NCBI RefSeq assembly: GCF_000143415.4
Contig: NW_003314284.1
Coordinates: 1,406,984-1,470,983 of the forward strand
DNA length: 64,000 nt
Direction of reading: 5' to 3'
Origin: Selaginella moellendorffii
Lineage: Eukaryota > Streptophyta > Lycopodiopsida > Selaginellales > Selaginellaceae
Part shown: positions 56,709 to 64,000 of the stretch, piece after piece
Position numbering within the stretch: the stretch's first letter is position 1
How the letters are laid out: every line of letters begins with the position of its first letter
Program-made: the position numbers and the translations under genes
The notes under the pieces: generated by a model
The model's database searches: none
Seen by the model: only the letters and a program-made list of their open reading frames with translations
Told to the model about the DNA's origin: nothing

Positions 56709-58929
56709 CTAGGAAAAATCCGGAGTGTTTTCAAGCTGGGGTGGGACATAGAACCCTTCCGAGTTTGCCAAGGCCTGAATTCGATCTTGCCTGTGAAAAG
56801 AGCTACTTAGTGACTTTAGAAACATAACGGAAGTACCTGTTTGGAGCCAATGTTGAGCTTCGTCCAGGGAACCTTTGTACAGCAAGTCTGCAGACTTGAT
56901 CTGCTTCGAGTTCGAGTTGCACATCGCGTCAGAAGAGAAAATAAGCATAGCACAATAAAGATCCAACAATCTTTACCAGCTTTCAATAAAATCATGGAGT
57001 AGAGATCATCAGAAAGCTCCAATTTTGCCAACATTGTCGCACGGCCAATGTTATAGGATGACCTACGTCGGAAACTTTCCCTGGATTCGAGCAGTATGTT
57101 TCCTTCTCGAAATCTGTAAGTTTCCTCTATATAGCTCTCGAATTTTGATGGTTTTAGCATCTCTTCAATTCTTCTTTCAGAGCTCCACATAGCCCGCTTC
57201 AGAAAAATCATTTTCGAATATGGCGTTAGGGCTTTCTTATATTTTAGCATCTCTAAGTTGAAAAAATTCATTGTCAAATGAAATATTGTCTATAACCCTA
57301 TAAACAAAATTCGATGCTTTCCTTTGTACTTGAATCTGGGTTTCTTGGAGCTTGAGAGCAGATTTTATTTTTTTCTTTGTTACCAAAAATTTCATCACGC
57401 CCGTTAGTTTGTTCTACACATTACTTGTTTCGCCAGATTCCCAGTTTTGATACAGGAGTGCTGCTGCTGCTCGGGCAGCTGCGGAGGAGCTGTATTTCTT
57501 ACGAAGAGAAGCCAGCAGTGCTTCGTGAGATTCCTGTGAAAGTTGAATTTTTATAGGATTTAATTGCCTAGCAAGAAAAAATGAGTACCTTGAGCACGCG
57601 AACTTCTTCCTCGAGAGCAGTGGCAGCTTCTTTCTGCGGGCTTAGTGTGAGAAGGATTCGTATGTGATAACCGCAGCTTTTACCTGTCTCCTGATCTTTA
57701 CTTCCAGCTCGAGGCTGCGCTTTCTCTCCTGGACCAGCGCCTGGATCGCGGCCTTACGGTTATATTCTGCAGCTTGGACACTTTGTCGAAGGTCTTCAAT
57801 TCGTTTCCTCAAGTCAAGCTGGAGATTAAGAAGAAACATTTCATATGAGAAAAAAGAAAGAGAAGCTCAAACCTCATCTTTGTCATTCCAGTTGCGTTGA
57901 ACGCGAGTTTCACCCGCCTGTTCCTTGATAGCCTCTTTGGCAGACGTCGTTTTCGAGTTCTGAAAGAGCGGCCTCGCATTGTGATCGTTTGTTCTAGAAA
58001 GGAAATTTCGAATCCTCGACAGTCTGTTCGCGTCAGCTAGCGTGCTGCTCTTGACACCTTGACCACCAGTATTGCGAGGGGCAAGAGAGATCTTTCTTTT
58101 GCTACTCGGCTCCAGTTTGCTGTTGTTAGAACCACCCCTGATTACTTCGCCATCATGTATAACCAGCCTTTCGAACACGGGAAAGTCGGCCTCTTCGGCC
58201 TTGAAGTTCTTGCTGGGCCGGAGTAATGCTTCATCCAGTTTTCTTTTCCCGTTCGGCGACCTGCTCTCCTTGAACCACTCTGACCTCTGTATTCTCGATT
58301 TAACGCCACTTTCCGGGGATCTACGTCCAAAAGGAACGAATTCCCTGAGCTTGAGCATGCCAACGATGACCACCAGCGCGAGCACACCCAGAAAAATATT
58401 TGTTGGAAGTGATTTCGATGCTGGAACAATCTCCCATTGAGCAGCTCCTACAACACAAGAGTATCAATCGAAAGATATAAAACCCAAACGTCCTTTAAGC
58501 GTACCTACCTTGAAGTGCTAGTGACTGCAAATCGCGAATTTTCTTTAGCAAGTGGACGTGCTACATAATTTTCTTTCATCAGTCCAAGAGCCCAAAAACA
58601 AAGAAAAAGAAAGATCAAAGTACCTGTCCCTCGTCCTTCCTAGAGATCCGTCCAGTCCCATTTATCGTGAAAGAAGAAGGCGCGGAAACGTCGCGAAGAT
58701 TTCCCCGGCGACGAGACGAGGCCAAAGAATTGCTTCTCGGGTTCCTGATCTCTAGCCCAAAGCTACATTCTGCTATATTTCTACCTTGCAAGCATTCCAG
58801 CGACAAATTCCAGCTTCCACTGGAGCCGCTGCCACTGCTGCTAGTACCACTGCCACTGCCGCTAACCCTGCTGCAAGAACACAGACCTGCGACAATCGCT
58901 GCGCGGTGGAGCTCGCCGCAAGCCCGCAT
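56709..58929 (-). CDS. Unidentified single-pass membrane, coiled-coil protein (nine exons)
   Basis: Nine exons in consistent phase: 58929-58624, 58560-58509, 58447-57873, 57818-57684, 57633-57589, 57533-57425, 57252-56977, 56900-56837 and 56790-56709, giving about 547 residues. The N-terminus is Ser/Gly-rich. A membrane segment (NIFLGVLALVVIVGMLKL) lies at about residue 130, followed by a basic, Ser/Arg-rich linker. Coiled coil follows (LRKRIEDLRQSVQAAEYNRK, ALVQERKRSLELEVKIRR, KEAATALEEEVRVLKESHEA), then a C-terminal region with RRIEEMLKPSKFESYIEE and DRIQALANSEGFYVPPQLEN. I do not recognise the family. An alternative is two genes, the first ending at the stop at 57414. It is divergent to RECQL5. 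Confidence 0.65.
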
Positions 58930-59218
58930 TCTCGCGCGCGCGCGCTCACCGCCTGTGGATCACGCGATCGCCGTGGCACTTCATTTAGAGCACACTCCAG
59001 CCCTAATCCCTGGCCAGTTTCCAGCGAGGAGGATTTCTTATTTGATATGTCCGAGCGATGACTTGACACAAAAGGAGAGATTCTTTTTTATTTTCTCTCT
59101 CTTTTGAGCGTGCGTGCCTGGCAATGGCATTATTATCTATCTGGAAAGAAGCGAATCTTTTGGGGCAAACTTTTAAATTTTGGCGGGAAGAGCTAGGGCA
59201 AGGGCGAGCTAGGGCGCC
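58930..59218. promoter_or_regulatory. Divergent promoter between the coiled-coil gene and RECQL5
   Basis: 289 bases separate the two start codons. There is a short GCGCGC run at 58933-58940 and a CTCTCTC pyrimidine patch near 59095 but no clear TATA box, as expected for housekeeping-type genes. The RECQL5 ATG sits in a good context (GCGCCATGG). Confidence 0.45.
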
Positions 59219-62200
59219 ATGGACGATAGCTGCGCCTCGGGCGGTCTCGGTGTCGAAGGTATGCTCTCGGGATTCTTGTTCTTGTGCCAATGCGATGCTT
59301 TGTAGCGGGCGACAAGGAGAATCTCTTACCGACACAACAGGTTTGCTTCTCTCGCTCTCTCATTCTCGCTCGTAGCGTAACACGAACACGAGGTTTTCCA
59401 GCTCAAGAGGAAGCCGGTCGCTGCTGTGAAGCCACAGGATCCAAAGCGCTTGCGAGTGTCCAACGCGAGAGGAATGGAGTGTTCCAGCAAGGAATTCTCA
59501 GGAATCTTGGGTTCCGAGTTGAGCGACGGGTATTCCTCTCGGATTCTTCACTCGGGGATGGTCATCAACGTACAGCGATGCGGGCAGAGGTCCGAGAGCG
59601 AGATCCAAGCAGCAAGCTTGCGTTTTGGTGGCAAGCGCACTGGTTTGAGTCTCGGGGGAGTGAGAGCTCCTTTGGAAAGAAGTCTAGACTCAAAAGTTAC
59701 GATGGACGAGGGAGATTTTGGGGATGTGACAGAGGTAGAGAAAAGGAGCAAACGAGCACCAGCTGTCGGAGGAACTTCAGATAGCTCCGGAAAGCCGAAG
59801 GTCTCGCAGAATTCCGCGGGGAATTTTGTAAAGCTCAATATCAACGGGAAAGGACGTAAGAATCGCAAGTTCCTCAATCGTGCATCTTCTGGGAAGAAGT
59901 CGTCTTACCGTGGACGTAGAAGATCCAGTTTTAAGAAGAAGGACCGCGACAATGCCGTCGATGAAGGGAAGGATCAGATTTGGGAGGACGATGGCTGGTG
60001 CGATTCTGGGAATGGAGAGCCTCTTCAACGCCAAGATGAAGCTTGCCTCCCCGACGAAGCGCTCGCGGCTTTGAAAGATCCAACTGACCAGAACTTATTG
60101 AAGGTTCTTCGTTCTGTTTTTGGATACGGTAGCTTCCGGAAGGGACAGGTAGAGACGATTCGTTGCGTGCTGTCAGGGCAGTCAACCATGCTTGTTCTTT
60201 CCACCGGTGCTGGAAAGTCACTTTGTTACCAGGTATTTCCTTTTCTTTTTCTTCATCTGGTTCTTAAATTCTTGCAAACTATTTCAGCTTGCGGCCTATC
60301 TTCTACCTGGAACCACTTTGGTGATAAGCCCATTGTTAGCATTGATGGTTGATCAGTTGCGTCATCTTCCATCGGCGATCCCTGGCGCTCTTATCAATAG
60401 CACTCAGGTTTGTTTCCTTTACTAATCCAAGGTGCATAACATTCATGATTGGATAGTCTGCAAAGGAGAGTTTGGAAGTACTAGAACAAGTAAGGACTGG
60501 AGCCGTTAAGGTATTCATTTTCTTAGCTGTGAAAATCGTCCGGTTTTATGGATTTAACGATTAATGGCGCAGGTTCTTTTTATATCTCCAGAGCGACTAT
60601 ACAGTGAGAGCTTTCTGTCCGTATTAACTGATCTTCCAAGTATATCACTGGCTGTGGTTGACGAAGCTCACTGTGTTTCGGAATGGTTTGTTTATTTTCT
60701 GGTACAATTTGCCTGCTCACTAACAACTTCACTGCAGGTCACATAACTTTAGACCGTCGTACTACAGGCTTGGGAGTGTTCTTCGTAATAAAGTTAAGCC
60801 GAAATGCGTGCTGGCTATGACCGCTACAGCTACTCGAAAAACGAAGGACTCAGTTTTGTCCTCCCTGGGAATTTCATCGAATAATGTACTGAATCAGCCG
60901 GAAGTTCCACAAAATCTTGTTCTTACGGTTTCCCGCTGTGAAACCAACAAGTACGTGCTGATTCATCTTGGATCTAACTTACTCTCTTGCAGACTGCATG
61001 CTCTTGCTCAGCTGCTCAACTCTAGCCCATTTGTGGATGCGCAGAGCATTATCATATATGTCAAATTTCAGGTGACGCTCTCTTTCTATAATGCTTGCGG
61101 GCCAATTTGACGGAATGCGTCCAGAATGAAGCGGACCTAGTGTGCAACTATCTCCAGTCGAAGGGCCTCCTTACAGACGTAAGCACAACATTCTATGCTT
61201 GCTGAATGTACAGCATGGTTGAACTTCAGAGTTATCACGCTGGAAGAACGTTACAAACGCGGCGAGAAGTCCAGGAAAAGTTTTGCTTGAACAAACTTCG
61301 AGTGGTAATGTGCTTGCTTCGAGTGCTTTACAGGACTCTTACATGAACCATACTTCTTAGGTGGTTGCGACCGTTGCCTTTGGAATGGGACTTGACAAAA
61401 GTGATGTGAGGGGGGTAAGAAAGCTAATTAGAAGGTCATATTGATATTAAACAATGCAATGCTCAGGTAATTCATTATTCCATACCATCAAGTCCCGAAC
61501 ACTATGTTCAGGTGAGTTTTAGAATTTTGAAAACCGGCATTTGATTGTATAAACAGGAAATAGGACGTGCTGGCCGCGATGGTAAACCTGCATTTTGTCA
61601 TCTCTTTCTTGAGAACTGTAGCTATTTAAAGCTGAGGAGCTTGGCACACAGGTACATACACTAAATTTGAGGTGCTTTGCTAATGATGAACGAGTGCTGC
61701 AGCGATGGTGCTGATGAATACGCGATAAACAAGCTCCTTTCTCGCATTTTTGGTTCTGGCCGTGGATTGCAATCTTTAAATATCGAGCAGGCATGCAGGG
61801 AATTAGATTTAAAAGAGGAGGTAAAAAGTCGCAAAGTTTTGGATTTTAGAATTCTCTCGTGATCATCCTTATAAGCATTACAGGTGATAGCTACAGTTCT
61901 CTCCTACTTGGAAGTCGGAGAAGAGCAGCACTTAAGAGTACTCTCTTCTCTTAAGGCCACATGTATCTTACACTTCCACAAGGTAACATAGCAGCTATGC
62001 GGCACCGAATTTTGACGCAGCACATTACAGGGTTCACCGCATGTGCTGGCAAGATCAAATGCATTTTGTTCTGCGGTTTTAGAAAGGTAGGCTCACTTTG
62101 AGTCAAGGATCCAACTCAACTGCGTGGCATGCAGGAAACAAGAAAAGAACGGCGGATACACTCTCAATCTACCATCTCTCACCGCAGAGATGAAAGTAAC

Positions 62201-62980
62201 GCTGATGCAAATTCAGAAAGAGCTTCAAGCCCTTCAGACAAGAGGAGAAATCGCGTACGAGCTGAAAGATCCAGCATTTTGCTACCAAGTCCTGGAATCT
62301 CCGGATGACATTTGCATGCTCACTTCAAAACTTGCGGACTACCTTTCACAAGCCGAATCGTGCAAGGTTAATCTACTCTGGTTATGGAGTGTAGTTCTTT
62401 TAACGCTGCTCCACAGGTGAGAAAACTGGACGCGATGTACAATGCCGCAGCTTTGTCAGTGGGACCTTCGGCTGAATCACCTATACGAGCCAGCATAAAG
62501 GCTTATTTCGATTCCAGCTCCGACCAACAAGCTCTTACGATGCCGGGCTTTCTCAAAACCACAAGGTAAGCAAACTTCTCTTTTTCACATGCAGCTAAAT
62601 TCCCCCTCACTTGCTGCGATTTTAGCTCCTTTTTGCGTGCTGATGTCAAGGTCAGTTCACTCGACTTCAAGCGAATGGTGTGAAGCTGAAAACATTTGGC
62701 TGACAGGTTTTCCTACGCTCCAACGAAATGGACTTCACTGGCCGTGCCATTGCCAGAATTTTCCACGGCCTGGGGAGTCCCATGTACCCGGCTTCCTCAT
62801 GGTCCAGGAACCATTTCTGGTACGTACGCTTGATGGAAATTCCTAGCACCAGACATTGATTCTCCTGTTCTTTTTTTTGTTCTTTTGTTTCTCAGGGGCC
62901 GACACATGGACGTGGATTTCTATGCCATTAGGGAGGTTGCCACCGCGGAGCTCCTTGCTTGTCGCAGTAGCAAGAGATAA
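59219..62980 (+). CDS. RECQL5: RecQ-family DNA helicase, plant RECQ5 type (21 exons)
   Basis: Twenty-one exons in continuous phase encode about 894 residues, near the roughly 910 of the Arabidopsis protein. They are 59219-59258, 59306-59340, 59402-60232, 60288-60407, 60457-60510, 60573-60685, 60738-60950, 60993-61071, 61125-61178, 61230-61304, 61361-61414, 61467-61511, 61557-61651, 61703-61820, 61884-61982, 62031-62086, 62135-62366, 62417-62565, 62626-62650, 62707-62819 and 62896-62980. Motifs: basic N-terminal region; FGYGSFRKGQ (motif 0); STGAGKSLCYQ (Walker A); VVDEAHCVSEW (DEAH, aromatic-rich loop start); CVLAMTATAT; SYHAGR; VVATVAFGMGLDKSDV; and QEIGRAGRDG (arginine finger). The C-terminus has ELKDPAFCYQV, VRKLDAMYNAA, SSFLRADVKVFL and SWSRNHFWGRHMDVDF, specific to this subfamily. 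RecQ helicases unwind DNA 3'-5' in recombination repair. All introns are 41-96 bp. Confidence 0.95.
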
Positions 62981-63304
62981 CTAACAAGGTACCATCATAA
63001 ATATTTCATGATCTTCACCTCATCGAAAATCCCAGGAGGAGGACGAGGAGGAGGAGAGATAACCGTTTGGAAGAGCGTGAACCAACTGCTCTTATAACTA
63101 TAGGTACATAGAAACAGCTGGTCTCAAAAATGGTCTCACACTGCTTTTAGGGTAAAGGATAAAGGGACAGCTGAGTGAGGAGCGAAATGGTGGAGCGGTA
63201 GCGGAGAATTGGCATTGGATCTCGTTGGGTTTCGAGGAATCTGGCCAATGGTGGTGGATCTGCGACGCTAGATCTTGGCTTCTCTTCTGGGTAGGCTCGC
63301 AGAA
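62981..63304. other. Intergenic between RECQL5 and the transporter gene
   Basis: It holds the 3' end of the helicase transcript and the 5' region of the transporter gene, both on the plus strand. A GGAGGA repeat is at 63035-63057. No extra gene was seen. Confidence 0.5.
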
Positions 63305-63957
63305 ATGGCTCCGACGAGCAGCAAGGATAGGAAGGCAGTGGCCGATGTGGGCGCTTGGCTCTTTAATGTGACCACGTCCGTGGGGATCATCATGGTGAAC
63401 AAGAAGCTCATGGACCACTACGGCTTTAGCTTCGGTCAGTGGAAAGTTTGGATCTGCTCGTTTCTGATCTATCTGGTGCTGAAGTTTTTTGTTGTTTTGC
63501 CTTTCGTTTTTGCAGCCACGACACTGACAGGCCTGCATTTTGGAATGACCACGCTAATGACTCTGGTGCTCAGATTCCTGGGTTTTATCCAACCGACCCA
63601 CTTGCCATTCGTCGATCTCGCAAAGTTCGCTCTTTGCGCAAACTTCTCCATCGTCGGCATGAACGTCAGCCTGATGTGGAACTCCGTTGGCTTCTACCAG
63701 GTAAGCTTGTGCTTTGCTCTTTTCTAGAGCTCGAGTTCGTATGCCTCCTTGCGCAGATTGCAAAGCTCAGTATGATCCCCGTCTCTTGCCTTCTCGAGGT
63801 CCTTTTCGACAAGATACGCTACTCGCGAGACACAAAGCTAAGCATCGTGGTGGTGTTGCTAGGAGTGGGAATCTGCACGGTCAGCGACGTGAGTGTCAAC
63901 ACGAAAGGATTCGTGGCGGCCGCCATAGCAGTGTGGAGCACAGCACTCCAGCAATAT
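63305..63957 (+). CDS. URGT-type nucleotide-sugar transporter, 5' three exons (cut by window end)
   Basis: Exons 63305-63434, 63516-63700 and 63757-63957 are in phase and joined by 81- and 56-bp introns; a GTAAGT donor follows at 63958 and the gene continues beyond the window. The 172 residues present include [20 protein letters not shown] and [20 protein letters not shown] (start of the TPT/DMT fold), [58 protein letters not shown] and [17 protein letters not shown]. The KLSMIP, GVGICTV and NTKGF phrases match plant UDP-rhamnose/UDP-galactose transporters of the Golgi membrane. About five of the ten expected membrane helices are in the window. Substrate is inferred from family only. Confidence 0.87.
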
Positions 63958-64000
63958 GTAAGTGTTTCAGAAGACACTTTTCATTGATCCACTCTTGTTT

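Noticed and set aside
1-64000. CRISPR arrays, bacterial operons, ribosome binding sites, rRNA or intact tRNA genes
   Set aside because: None seen; spliced genes and plant retroelements show eukaryotic nuclear DNA.

Overview
The window looks like nuclear DNA of a land plant, most likely a lycophyte close to Selaginella. This is an inference from several signs. Introns in the genes are very short (mostly about 45-75 bp), there is a long PPR protein built of tandem 31-residue S-type motifs, plant-only families occur (TIC21, DOF, URGT-type nucleotide-sugar transporter), and the repeats include chromovirus-type Ty3/gypsy elements and a MULE-like transposase.

Layout. 1-7.5 kb is a compact gene island: TIC21 (minus) and a dehydrin-like LEA gene (plus) sharing a 230-bp divergent promoter, an F-box/kelch gene (minus), and an unidentified four-exon gene (plus). 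7.5-18.7 kb is AT-rich repeat territory with two eroded LINE tails, a PPR pseudogene, an FCP1-type phosphatase pseudogene, and a cluster of TRIM (miniature LTR) elements. A single-exon PPR gene sits at 18.8-20.4 kb. A nearly complete, young Ty3/gypsy element with 174-bp LTRs occupies 22.7-27.7 kb. From 28.7 to 37.3 kb lie two decayed multi-exon genes in divergent orientation: a proline-rich protein with a DNA N6/N4-methyltransferase-like C-terminus (minus) and a MULE-like transposase (plus). 39-50 kb holds an eroded gypsy pol, three copies of a repeat with a hypervariable GA-rich core, and a chromodomain-bearing gypsy pol whose reading frame is interrupted by two 47-52 bp intron-like inserts.

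52.4-64 kb returns to genes: a tandem pair (plus a truncated third copy) of divergent DOF zinc-finger genes, a cytochrome P450 relic, a nine-exon coiled-coil membrane protein gene, a complete 21-exon RECQ5-type helicase gene, and the first three exons of a URGT-type nucleotide-sugar transporter cut by the window edge.

The genes do not form one pathway. The main candidate for something undescribed is the methyltransferase-like plus transposase pair at 29.7-37.3 kb. Other points worth a check are the introns inside the chromovirus, the DOF finger with an enlarged zinc loop, and the TRIM cluster. Exon boundaries were set by hand from GT/AG sites and reading-frame continuity; no database search was possible, so family names rest on recognised motifs.
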